From positions 1 to 30,389 of the forward strand of contig CAZWSE010000038.1 in assembly GCA_964636575.1 (NCBI GenBank): DNA of 30,389 nt, in the 5' to 3' direction. The notes under the pieces were generated by a model. The model did not search any database. It was given only the letters and a program-made list of their open reading frames with translations, and was not told where the DNA came from. The position numbers and the translations under genes are program-made. Every line of letters starts with the position of its first letter. Within the stretch, counting starts at the first letter, position 1. Below, piece after piece: positions 8,111 to 16,201 of the stretch. Source of the DNA: CAZWSE01 sp964636575 (GTDB lineage Bacteria > Pseudomonadota > Alphaproteobacteria > Rhodobacterales > Rhodobacteraceae).

Positions 8111-9282
8111 TGCGTCGCGTGTCGATTTTCGGGGCCACAGGCTCCATCGGCCAAAACACCATTGATCTGATCGCCCGCGCGCCAGAAGCCTACGACGTTG
8201 TGGCCCTGTCCGGTGGCCGCAACATTGAACAGCTTGCCGCTGATGCCCGCCGTTTGAAGGCGGACGTGGCTGTCACTGCCTTTGATGAGCTGTTGATTCC
8301 CCTGCAAACCGCCCTGACCGGATCGGGTGTTGAGGCCGCAGCGGGCCAGACGGCATTGATCGAGGCTGCATCGCGCCCCGCCGATTGGGTCATGTCAGCG
8401 ATTGTAGGTGCGGCGGGCCTTGCACCTGGCCTTGCGGCCTTGGAGGCAGGGGCGGTTCTGGCGCTTGCCAATAAGGAATCGCTGGTCTGTGCCGGTGATC
8501 TGATCAAGGCGACTGCCAAAGCCAATAACACCCGATTGTTGCCGGTGGACAGCGAACACTCAGCCGTGTTTCAGGCGCTTATCGGCGAAGATATATCCTC
8601 GGTCGAGCGGGTTATCATCACTGCCAGCGGTGGCGCGTTTCGTGATTGGCCGATTGCTGATTTGCCCAATGCAACCTTGGAGCAAGCCAGCAGCCATCCG
8701 AATTGGGACATGGGTCAGCGCATTACAATCGACAGCGCATCCATGTTTAACAAGGCGATGGAGCTGATTGAAACAAAAGAGTATTTTGACGTCGCGCCTG
8801 CCCAGATTGAAACGGTCATTCACCCTGAATCTTTGATCCACGCGCTGGTTGGGTTCAACGATGGGGCTTTGATGGCTCATGTGGGGCCGCCCGATATGCG
8901 CCATGCGATTGGCTTTGCCTTGCATTACCCTGACCGCAAGACGCTTCCCGTAGAACGGCTTGATCTGGCAAAGATCGGCGCGCTGACGTTTCGCGCCCCT
9001 GATGACACCCGTTATCCCGCGTTGCGGCTGGCCCGCGATGTGATGGACACCGGCGGATTGGCGGGGGCCGTGTTCAATGCCGCCAAGGAACGCGCGCTTG
9101 ATGCTTTTATCGCCAAACGCATCGGATTTATGGAAATGGCGCAGGTGGTTGAGACCGTTCTTGACCAGATGATTGCAAATTCAAGCCTTATCAATGACAC
9201 GATGACCCTTGATACGGTGCTCAACACGGACCAAATGGCACGTGACAGAGCAGACGACGTAATGAAGCAAAGAGCAGGGTAA
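8110..9282 (+). CDS. dxr: 1-deoxy-D-xylulose 5-phosphate reductoisomerase
   Basis: Second enzyme of the MEP isoprenoid pathway; converts DXP to MEP with NADPH and a divalent metal. The protein is 390 residues, the normal length. The NADPH-binding GATGSIGQNT lies at residues 8-17. The metal/substrate region contains VDSEHSAVFQ, then ASGGAFRDWP, and further on HPNWDMGQRITIDSASMFNK, all characteristic. The start codon shares one base with the cdsA stop. Its isoprenoid product feeds the undecaprenyl diphosphate synthase two genes upstream. Confidence 0.97.
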   Translation: MRRVSIFGATGSIGQNTIDLIARAPEAYDVVALSGGRNIEQLAADARRLKADVAVTAFDELLIPLQTALTGSGVEAAAGQTALIEAASRPADWVMSAIVGAAGLAPGLAALEAGAVLALANKESLVCAGDLIKATAKANNTRLLPVDSEHSAVFQALIGEDISSVERVIITASGGAFRDWPIADLPNATLEQASSHPNWDMGQRITIDSASMFNKAMELIETKEYFDVAPAQIETVIHPESLIHALVGFNDGALMAHVGPPDMRHAIGFALHYPDRKTLPVERLDLAKIGALTFRAPDDTRYPALRLARDVMDTGGLAGAVFNAAKERALDAFIAKRIGFMEMAQVVETVLDQMIANSSLINDTMTLDTVLNTDQMARDRADDVMKQRAG

Positions 9283-9286
9283 GCAC

Positions 9287-10636
9287 TTGGAAACCATCGG
9301 ACTGATCCCCCAATTCGGGAGCCTGATTTGGACAATCGCGGCATTTGTGGTGGCCTTGTCGGTCATCGTCGCGATCCATGAGTATGGTCACTACATCGTT
9401 GGCCGCTGGTCTGGTATCCACGCCGATGTGTTCTCGCTTGGCTTTGGACCGGTGCTTTATTCGCGATTTGATAAACGTGGGACCAAGTGGCAAGTCGCCG
9501 CTTTACCCTTTGGCGGCTACGTCAAGTTTAAGGGCGATGCCAATGCCGCGTCCGGCAAGGATGAAGAGGCCATGGCGGCCCCGATGTCCGCCGAAGAGTT
9601 GCGCAGCACCATGCATGGTGCGCCGCTTTGGGCCCGTACCGCCACTGTGGCCGCTGGCCCTGTGTTCAACTTTATCTTTTCTTTGATCGTTTTTACCGGC
9701 GTTTTCATGTGGATGGGCAAGCCGACAGAGGATTTGCAGGTCGGCGATATTCGCCCTGTTCCTTATGCTGAACAGCAGTTGCAACCAGGTGACCAGATTA
9801 CAGCCATCGAAGGTCTGTCCGTCACAGACGAGGGCGCTGACAACAGCCTTGGCCTGATTGGCGACCGTCTGCCAGTTCAGGAAACCCTGACCTATTCCAT
9901 TGTGCGCGGTGGCCAAGACATGAACGTGCAGGCCCCGCATTTGCTGCCCCCGATGGTACGCGAAGTGCTGCCGGGCAGTGCAGCCTACGATGCCTCGCTT
10001 AAAGGCGGCGACGTGATTACGGGTATCAATGGCACGGATGTGTTTACATTTTCAGAGCTTAAGACCGCAGTTGAAGGTTCAAACGGTGCACCGCTGAACC
10101 TGAAGGTCTGGCGTGAAGGCGATACGATTGATCTGGTCTTGACACCCAAGCGCGTGGACGAGCCTTTGGAAGACGGCGGATTTGCCACCCAATGGCGCAT
10201 CGGGATCGCTGGTGGATTGCTGTTTGAACATGCAACTGGCCCCATCGGTGTGGGCGAGGCTGTAAGTGATGCAGGCGCCCGCGTTTTGAATATTATGGGC
10301 AATTCACTGTCTGCCCTTTACCATATGGTCGCTGGCAATATCAGCACCTGCAACATGAGCGGACCAATTGGAATCGCCCAAGCCTCAGGCGGTATGGCGT
10401 CGCAGGGTGCGGACAATTTCATCATCTTTATCGCGCTTTTGTCGACGGCTGTGGGCTTGTTGAACCTGTTCCCGATCCCAGCGCTTGATGGCGGTCATCT
10501 GGTGTTTTACGCCTATGAGGCCGTCACCGGAAAGCCGCCCAGCGATGGTGCGTTGCGGGTGATGATGACCTTTGGATTGGTGTTGATTCTGTCCTTGATG
10601 GTCTTTGCCCTTGGGAACGATTTGTTCTGCCCGTAA
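9287..10636 (+). CDS. rseP: Site-2 protease RseP/MmpA, intramembrane zinc metalloprotease
   Basis: Inner-membrane protease that cleaves transmembrane segments of regulatory proteins, typically anti-sigma factors or remnant signal peptides. HEYGH (zinc ligands and catalytic Glu) lies in the first membrane helix at residues 31-35. A periplasmic PDZ region spans roughly residues 120-285. The C-terminal NLFPIPALDGGH motif near residue 400 supplies the third zinc ligand. The start is TTG at 9287 with AGGG about 8 bp upstream; no ATG fits, since HEYGH must remain in frame after a first helix. Length 449 is normal. It follows dxr by 4 bp, the usual neighbour. Confidence 0.95.
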   Translation: METIGLIPQFGSLIWTIAAFVVALSVIVAIHEYGHYIVGRWSGIHADVFSLGFGPVLYSRFDKRGTKWQVAALPFGGYVKFKGDANAASGKDEEAMAAPMSAEELRSTMHGAPLWARTATVAAGPVFNFIFSLIVFTGVFMWMGKPTEDLQVGDIRPVPYAEQQLQPGDQITAIEGLSVTDEGADNSLGLIGDRLPVQETLTYSIVRGGQDMNVQAPHLLPPMVREVLPGSAAYDASLKGGDVITGINGTDVFTFSELKTAVEGSNGAPLNLKVWREGDTIDLVLTPKRVDEPLEDGGFATQWRIGIAGGLLFEHATGPIGVGEAVSDAGARVLNIMGNSLSALYHMVAGNISTCNMSGPIGIAQASGGMASQGADNFIIFIALLSTAVGLLNLFPIPALDGGHLVFYAYEAVTGKPPSDGALRVMMTFGLVLILSLMVFALGNDLFCP

Positions 10637-10786
10637 ACGGCTGTGCCGCGTTTCAGCGGCGGCTTAACAGGGCAGGGTGTGCAGACCCAAACGCCACAAT
10701 CATGCCATATTTCATTGGGCAATCGTCCAAATGATGCCGCAATCCGCCGGTATCTATGGTGGCGAGTTAATGTAAGGATATGCGCC

Positions 10787-10915
10787 ATGTCGGCCATCAT
10801 CAGCAGCGGATACAAAGGCCTGAGCCTTCTCATGGATCTCAATTGGGACCGTGTGTTGTATCTTGCGACGATAGCCGTTGCGCTTGGGCTTGGGGCTTTC
10901 TTAGGAAGCCTGTGA
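10787..10915 (+). CDS. Small single-span membrane protein, 42 residues, unknown function
   Basis: A short ORF between rseP and the terminator that precedes bamA. The ATG at 10787 is preceded by AAGGA at 10774-10778, 8 bp away. The peptide has a polar N-terminal half and one hydrophobic helix at the C-terminus (RVLYLATIAVALGLGAFLGSL), so an inner-membrane anchor with almost nothing on the far side is expected. An in-frame ATG 15 codons later (MDLNWD) is another possible start but has no clear ribosome binding site. The terminator begins 31 bp after the stop, so it would be the last gene of the pyrH-rseP transcription unit. I do not recognise the family. Confidence 0.6.
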   Translation: MSAIISSGYKGLSLLMDLNWDRVLYLATIAVALGLGAFLGSL

Positions 10916-10945
10916 CCCTCGCGACCCACTTGTTGTAAGAATTCT

Positions 10946-10986
10946 CGCCTCCAGCCGAAAACGGCCTTGGGGGCGTTCTAGTTTTT
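10946..10986 (+). terminator. Intrinsic terminator at the end of the pyrH-rseP unit
   Basis: A stem of about 12 bp (10946-10953 pairing with 10968-10975, then GCCG/CGGC around an AAAA loop, with a 2-nt bulge) is followed by TTCTAGTTTTT. It separates the upstream genes from bamA. Confidence 0.85.
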
Positions 10987-11013
10987 GACAAGCCTTTGCA
11001 TTCCCGTTACTCA
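10985..11013 (+). promoter_or_regulatory. Candidate promoter for bamA
   Basis: A perfect TTGACA at 10985-10990 lies just after the terminator, 72 bp before the bamA ATG. With a 17-bp spacer the -10 would be TTACTC, a weak match. A TATAAA at 11028-11033 has no good -35 at normal spacing. A promoter here is expected because of the terminator, but the exact -10 is uncertain. Confidence 0.4.
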
Positions 11014-11056
11014 CTTTCCTTAAGCAGTATAAAAAAACAATAAAAACGGGTTCTTG

Positions 11057-13402
11057 ATGAAGCATCTTGGGGACAAAACGACCAGCCGCAGTTTGCGTGC
11101 TCGTCTGACAAATTCGACAGCAGTGGTTTTGCTTACAGCAAGTTTGGGGGCCTTTACGCCAGCCGGACCTGCGATGGCCCAAAGCTATACCTTCAATTCC
11201 GTTGACATTGAGGGCAACGCCCGTGTCGAAGACGCCGCCATTTTGAACACCGCAGGCATCGCCCGCGGTCAGACCGTATCAGCCGGTCAGTTGAACGATG
11301 CCTACCAGCGCCTTGTGGCGAGCGGCTTGTTTGAGACTGTCGAAATCGTACCCGCCGGAAACACCCTGCGCATCGTTGTCACTGAATATCCGACGATCAA
11401 CCGCATCAACTTTGAAGGCAACAAGCGCATCAAGGACGAGCAACTGAGCGAGCTTGTCGAATCTGCCAGCCGCCGCGTCTTTAATCCTGCACAGGCCGAG
11501 CGCGATGCCGCCAGGATTTCCGAGGCCTATAGCCAAGACGGACGTCTTGCTGCCCGCGTCACCCCACGCCTAATCCGCCAAAGCGACAACCGCGTTGACC
11601 TGGTGTTTGAAATCGTCGAAGGCGATGTGGCCGAGATTGAGCGTCTGTCCTTTGTCGGCAACCGTGCCTATTCCGACCGTCGTCTGCGCCGCGTGCTTGA
11701 AACCAAGCAGGCCGGTATCTTCCGTGCTTTGATCCGCCGTGACACGCTTGTCGAGGACCGGATTGAGTTCGACAAACAAGTGCTTCGTGATTTCTACTAT
11801 TCGCGCGGCTATGTTGATTTCCGAACCGACAGCGTCAGTGCCAACCTTGCCCGCGAACGCGATGGGTATTTCTTGCAGTTCAACGTGACCGAGGGCCAGC
11901 AGTTCAAGTTTGGTGAAGTCACAACGGTCAGTGAAATTCCGCAGGCTGATTCTGATCTGTACCAGCAGGTCGTCAAAATCCGTCCCGGTGTCGTCTATTC
12001 ACCGACCCTTGTTGAGAACGAGATTGCCCGCATGGAGCGTCTGGCGATCAAACAGGGTTTGGATTTCTTGCGGGTTGAACCACGTGTTACGCGCAACGAC
12101 CGCGATCTGACGTTGGATATCGAATTTGTTCTCAAACAAGGCCAGCGCGTCTTTGTTGAGCGGATTGACATTGAAGGCAACACCACGACGCTGGATCAGG
12201 TTGTCCGTCGTCAGTTTAAGGTTGTTGAAGGCGACCCCTTTAACCCACGCGAAATTCGTCAGAGTGCCGAGCGCATCCGCGCCTTGGGGTATTTTTCCAA
12301 TGCGGCCGTTGATGCCCGCGAAGGCTCTAGCCCCGATCAGGTTGTGATTGACGTGAACGTCGAAGAGCAGCCAACTGGGTCTTTGAACTTCGGCGGGACG
12401 TTCTCGTCCAATGACGGGTTTGGTGTAGCTGTCAGCTTTGCTGAAACCAACTTTTTAGGCCGTGGCCAGACGTTGAAACTGGATGTGTCCACGGCGTCGC
12501 AATCGCGTCGTTACGGGATCAACTTTATTGAACCCAATCTTTTGGGGCGCGATCTCGAGTTTGGGTTGGCGCTGAACTACACCGAAGGCACAAGCGATTT
12601 CACCAGTTATGACACTGCCGCTTTGGAGTTTTCTCCGTCTTTGGCTTTCCCTGTGTCCGAGAACGGTCGTTTGTCGATCAACTACACGGCCCGTCAGATT
12701 GAGATGGAAGCCCGTGATCCGATTGAACATGGTGTGGTTGTCGGCAACGAAATCGCCCGTGGTGAAGAGCTTTCAAGCTCGATCGGCTATACCTATACCT
12801 ACGACACCCGCCGGTCCGGCCTTGATCCGAATGCCGGCGTCTTGTTTCGCTTTGGTCAGGAACTTGCGGGTCTGGGTGGCGACAACGAATATGTCAAAAC
12901 AACCGCTTTGATTACGGCCCAGAAGGCTGTCTTTAACGAAGAGGTCACCCTGCGTGCCACCCTTGAAGGCGGCGCATTGGCTTGGCGTAATGGCAATAGC
13001 CGGACCGTTGATCGCTTTTTGTTGACCCCGAAAGTTATTCGCGGGTTTGAACCGGGTGGTATTGGCCCGCGCGATCAGTCTGGCACTGCAGATGATGCTT
13101 TGGGCGGGAACTTTTACGTCGCAGCCCGTTTCGAGGCTGAATTCCCACTGGGTCTGCCGGATGAATACGGCATCACCGGCGGTGTGTTCTACGATATTGG
13201 TAACCTTTGGGATCTCGAAGATGCAAACCTGACCGGCGGATCCATCGTCGGGGCTGGCGGGTCTGCCCGCCATGTGGTCGGCATCACCGTATTTTGGGAT
13301 ACCGTTCTTGGACCACTTCGGTTCAACTTCTCTAAGGCTTTGGAAAAAGAGGTCTTTGACCGCGAACAAACCTTTGAGTTGACGATCTCAACACGGTTCT
13401 AA
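11057..13402 (+). CDS. bamA: Outer membrane protein assembly factor BamA
   Basis: Core of the BAM complex that folds beta-barrel proteins into the outer membrane. The protein has 781 residues. A signal peptide ends near residue 41 (GPAMA-QS). POTRA repeats follow, recognisable by recurring segments such as INFEGNKRIKDEQL, LSFVGNRAYSDRRLR and IDIEGNTTTLDQVVRRQF. The C-terminal barrel contains the lid-loop motif IRGFEPGGIGPRD near residue 660 and ends in LTISTRF, a beta-signal with terminal Phe. The ATG at 11057 is used; a TTG immediately before it is a less likely start. It has its own upstream region after a terminator. The Skp-like gene starts 9 bp after the stop. Confidence 0.97.
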   Translation: MKHLGDKTTSRSLRARLTNSTAVVLLTASLGAFTPAGPAMAQSYTFNSVDIEGNARVEDAAILNTAGIARGQTVSAGQLNDAYQRLVASGLFETVEIVPAGNTLRIVVTEYPTINRINFEGNKRIKDEQLSELVESASRRVFNPAQAERDAARISEAYSQDGRLAARVTPRLIRQSDNRVDLVFEIVEGDVAEIERLSFVGNRAYSDRRLRRVLETKQAGIFRALIRRDTLVEDRIEFDKQVLRDFYYSRGYVDFRTDSVSANLARERDGYFLQFNVTEGQQFKFGEVTTVSEIPQADSDLYQQVVKIRPGVVYSPTLVENEIARMERLAIKQGLDFLRVEPRVTRNDRDLTLDIEFVLKQGQRVFVERIDIEGNTTTLDQVVRRQFKVVEGDPFNPREIRQSAERIRALGYFSNAAVDAREGSSPDQVVIDVNVEEQPTGSLNFGGTFSSNDGFGVAVSFAETNFLGRGQTLKLDVSTASQSRRYGINFIEPNLLGRDLEFGLALNYTEGTSDFTSYDTAALEFSPSLAFPVSENGRLSINYTARQIEMEARDPIEHGVVVGNEIARGEELSSSIGYTYTYDTRRSGLDPNAGVLFRFGQELAGLGGDNEYVKTTALITAQKAVFNEEVTLRATLEGGALAWRNGNSRTVDRFLLTPKVIRGFEPGGIGPRDQSGTADDALGGNFYVAARFEAEFPLGLPDEYGITGGVFYDIGNLWDLEDANLTGGSIVGAGGSARHVVGITVFWDTVLGPLRFNFSKALEKEVFDREQTFELTISTRF

Positions 13403-13411
13403 GGCGAGCTT

Positions 13412-13978
13412 GTGCGCGTGCTTCGCATCTTATGTGTGGCCGCGCTTGCCGCTGTTGGTGGGTTTGCGACCTCTGCCCAGACGACGGGTTTGCCTGATGC
13501 CTCTATTCTGACCATCGAATCCGATAGCATTTTCGCCCAATCTGCCTTTGGTCAGCGTGTGGCCCGTGAAAGCGAGGCCGAAGCCGCTGTTCTGGCCGCT
13601 GAAAACCGCAAGATCGAAGCCGAATTGACCGCAGAGGAAAAAGAGCTGACCGAACAGCGGTCCGAGATGGAGCCTGACCTGTTTCGTCAACTGGCCGATA
13701 CCTTTGATGAAAAGGTCCAAACCTTTCGCCGCACCCAAGACACCAAGGTCCGTGTTCTCAATCAAAAAGAAGAAAACGAACGTCGTGCCTTTTGGCAGGC
13801 TGCGGCCCCTGTGTTGGAACAGATCCTGCGCGACAGCGGTGCCACCATCATTATTGACCAGCGCACTGTGTTCTTTTCCGATCGCGCCATCGACATCACC
13901 TCAGAGGCGATACGCCGGATTGATGCGGCCATTGGCGAAGGCGAATCCCAACCCTTTCCAAACCCGCAGGAAGACTGA
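13412..13978 (+). CDS. OmpH/Skp-family periplasmic chaperone
   Basis: Skp-type holdase that escorts unfolded outer-membrane proteins to BamA. The protein has 188 residues. An N-terminal signal peptide (RILCVAALAAVGGFATSA) is followed by a short strand region, then a charged helical section (about residues 45-115, rich in Glu, Lys, Arg and Ala) that should form the coiled-coil tentacles, and a closing strand segment (SGATIIIDQRTVFF). The start is GTG at 13412 with AAGGCGAG upstream; a second GTG two codons later is possible. Its place directly after bamA matches the function. Unlike the Enterobacteria, no lpxD follows it. Confidence 0.88.
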   Translation: MRVLRILCVAALAAVGGFATSAQTTGLPDASILTIESDSIFAQSAFGQRVARESEAEAAVLAAENRKIEAELTAEEKELTEQRSEMEPDLFRQLADTFDEKVQTFRRTQDTKVRVLNQKEENERRAFWQAAAPVLEQILRDSGATIIIDQRTVFFSDRAIDITSEAIRRIDAAIGEGESQPFPNPQED

Positions 13979-14046
13979 CGCCTGTCGCGTCTTGCCCATG
14001 CTTTAGGGGCTTGATACTCACCTAAGGCAGTCACAAAGGACATCTC

Positions 14047-14511
14047 ATGTCACAGACCCTTCTGAGCGCCGATATTCAGCTGATCCAACGGTTGTTGCCG
14101 CATCGCTATCCGTTTTTGCTGGTCGACAAGGTGATCGACATTGATGGCATCCAGTCCGCTGTGGGCCTGAAGAATGTCACTATGAACGAACCGCATTTTC
14201 AGGGCCATTTCCCCGGTATGCCTATCATGCCCGGTGTCACAATCGTTGAGGCTATGGCCCAGACCGCTGCTGTTATGGTTGGCACGGCCCTTGATATGGC
14301 TGACAAGGAAATGAAGGTCTATTTCATGGCCATCGACAACTGCAAGTTCCGTCGCAAGGTTATCCCCGGTGACGTGTTGCGCATGGAACTGAATACTCTG
14401 CGCGGCAAGCCCGGTGGTAAGGTCTGGAAATTCAGCGGTGTCGCCACTGTCGACGGTGAAATGGCCGCCGAGGCCGAATTTACCGCCATGATGGATATCC
14501 CCAAGGAGTAA
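14047..14511 (+). CDS. fabZ: 3-hydroxyacyl-[acyl-carrier-protein] dehydratase FabZ
   Basis: Dehydrates beta-hydroxyacyl-ACP in fatty-acid elongation and competes with LpxA for hydroxyacyl-ACP. The protein is 154 residues, with the catalytic His54 in HFQGHFPG and Glu68 in TIVEAMAQ, plus the N-terminal LLPHRYPFLLVD motif. The ATG at 14047 follows an AAAGGA Shine-Dalgarno. A 68-bp gap separates it from the Skp-like gene, without a remnant of lpxD. lpxA begins 7 bp downstream, with its Shine-Dalgarno (AAGGAG) inside the last fabZ codons. Confidence 0.97.
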   Translation: MSQTLLSADIQLIQRLLPHRYPFLLVDKVIDIDGIQSAVGLKNVTMNEPHFQGHFPGMPIMPGVTIVEAMAQTAAVMVGTALDMADKEMKVYFMAIDNCKFRRKVIPGDVLRMELNTLRGKPGGKVWKFSGVATVDGEMAAEAEFTAMMDIPKE

Positions 14512-14518
14512 CCCCGCG

Positions 14519-15304
14519 GTGTCTGATATTCATCCCTCATCCGTCATCGAAGACGGTGCGACCCTTGGCAAGAATGTCAAAATCGGTCCGTTCTGTGTTG
14601 TCGGTCCTGATGTTGTGCTTTCCGATGGTGTTGAGTTGAAAAGCCATGTCGTGATCACTGGTAATACCACTGTCGGTGAAGACACGATCATCTTTTCCTT
14701 CGCGGTTATCGGTGAGATCCCCCAAGACTTAAAGTTCAAGGGCGAGGCCAGCCGTCTTGAGATCGGCAAACGCAATCGCATTCGCGAACATGTCACCATG
14801 AACGCCGGCACCGAAGGGGGTGGAGGCCTGACCAAGGTCGGCGACGACGGCCTGTTTATGGCTGGTTGTCACATCGCCCATGACGCCGTGGTCGGGGACC
14901 GCTGTATCGTCGTCAATTCTGCTGCTGTGGCGGGCCACTGTGTGCTTGAAGACGATGTGATCGTTGGCGGCTTGTCCGGTATTCACCAGTTCGTCCGCAT
15001 CGGCAAAGGGGCCATCATTGGTGCTGTTACGATGGTCACCAATGATGTCATTCCCTACGGGCTTGTGCAGGCCCCGCGTGGCGATCTTGACGGGTTGAAC
15101 CTTGTGGGCCTTAAGCGCCGCGGTGTTGACCGCTCTGACATCACCGCTTTGCGTGCTGCCTTTCAGATGTTGGCCCAAGGCGATGGCACTTTTCATACCC
15201 GTGTCCAGCGTCTGTCTGACGAAACCGAAAGCGCTTATGTCCGCGATATTGTCGACTTTGTTATGGCCCACAGCGACCGTCATTTCCTGACGCCCGGGAA
15301 GTAG
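14519..15304 (+). CDS. lpxA: UDP-N-acetylglucosamine acyltransferase
   Basis: First enzyme of lipid A synthesis; transfers a 3-hydroxyacyl chain from ACP to UDP-GlcNAc. The 261-residue protein shows the left-handed beta-helix hexapeptide pattern through its first ~190 residues (for example IGPFCVVGPDVVL). The catalytic His lies in CHIAHDAVVGD at about residue 121, and HQFVRIGKGAIIGA and APRGDLDGLNLVGLKRRG are typical LpxA segments before the helical C-terminus. The start is GTG at 14519, 10 bp after AAGGAG at 14503-14508. lpxI starts 6 bp after the stop. Confidence 0.97.
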   Translation: MSDIHPSSVIEDGATLGKNVKIGPFCVVGPDVVLSDGVELKSHVVITGNTTVGEDTIIFSFAVIGEIPQDLKFKGEASRLEIGKRNRIREHVTMNAGTEGGGGLTKVGDDGLFMAGCHIAHDAVVGDRCIVVNSAAVAGHCVLEDDVIVGGLSGIHQFVRIGKGAIIGAVTMVTNDVIPYGLVQAPRGDLDGLNLVGLKRRGVDRSDITALRAAFQMLAQGDGTFHTRVQRLSDETESAYVRDIVDFVMAHSDRHFLTPGK

Positions 15305-15310
15305 CCCGCG

Positions 15311-16201
15311 ATGTTGGCGTTGATCGCAGGTCAAGGCACGCTGCCCGCTCGTATCGCAAGCGCGCAAGATAGCCCACCGATGATCTGTGCCTTGTCTGGC
15401 TTTATCCCAGATGGTCTGACACCCGACCGCGTGTTCCGTCTTGAGACCCTTGGCACTTTGTTGCTTGAGCTTGGCAAGGCTGGCGTGACCGAGGTTTGTT
15501 TCGTCGGCGCCATTCGTCGCCCTGAGATTGATCCGAGCTTGATTGATGCGGAAACGGCCCCCTTAGTGCCCATTGTGATGCAAGCCATTGCCGCAGGCGA
15601 CGACGGCGCTTTGCGGGCCATCATGGGCACATTCGAGAAAACGGGGTTCAAGGTCCGTGCCGCGCATGAGTTGTTGCCTGAACTGCTGCCCAAAGGGGGC
15701 GTTCTGACCAAAGCCCAGCCCAGCGATGCGGACAAGGTGGATGCCGCCCGTGGTGCCGAGATTGTATCGGCTTTGGGTGCTGTCGACGTCGGGCAAGCCT
15801 GTGTCGTGGCAAACGGGCAGGCGATTGTGATTGAAACGGTCAGCGGCACGGACTGGATGCTAAGGTCATTGCTTGTGCCAGCCCCTGATGACGCGGAAGA
15901 CGGCTCTATTCTGACGGCTGCGGCTGAACTTATCGGTCTAGGTTGGCCTGAGGACCGTAGTGATCTGATGCTGCGCCGCGATCCTAATCTGCCTAAGGGT
16001 GGTTTGTTGTTCAAAGCCCCGAAACCCGATCAGGACAGACGCGCCGATTTACCGACCATCGGGCTTGAGACTGTGAAATTGGCCGGTGAGACAGGATTGC
16101 GCGGGATTGTCGTTCAAGAAGGCGGGGTTATCGTGCTGGATCAGGCGGCCGTGGTTGAGGCCTGCGATTTGTCGGGTCTGTTCTTCTGGGTCCATCCCTG
16201 A
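15311..16201 (+). CDS. lpxI: UDP-2,3-diacylglucosamine diphosphatase LpxI
   Basis: Hydrolyses UDP-2,3-diacylglucosamine to lipid X and UMP. LpxI (formerly DUF1009) replaces LpxH in most alphaproteobacteria. The 296-residue protein begins with LALIAGQGTLPARIA, the family's N-terminal motif. It contains VCFVGAIRRPEID and LLPKGGVLTKAQPSDAD, and its C-terminal domain includes TVSGTDWML and LPTIGLETV. It sits between lpxA and lpxB, the canonical location, and the lpxB ATG shares one base with its stop. Confidence 0.95.
   Translation: MLALIAGQGTLPARIASAQDSPPMICALSGFIPDGLTPDRVFRLETLGTLLLELGKAGVTEVCFVGAIRRPEIDPSLIDAETAPLVPIVMQAIAAGDDGALRAIMGTFEKTGFKVRAAHELLPELLPKGGVLTKAQPSDADKVDAARGAEIVSALGAVDVGQACVVANGQAIVIETVSGTDWMLRSLLVPAPDDAEDGSILTAAAELIGLGWPEDRSDLMLRRDPNLPKGGLLFKAPKPDQDRRADLPTIGLETVKLAGETGLRGIVVQEGGVIVLDQAAVVEACDLSGLFFWVHP

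Noticed and set aside
15331..16014. Minus-strand 227-codon frame opposite lpxI
   Set aside because: Antisense shadow; Ser/Pro/Ala-rich low-complexity translation typical of the complementary strand of a GC-rich gene.
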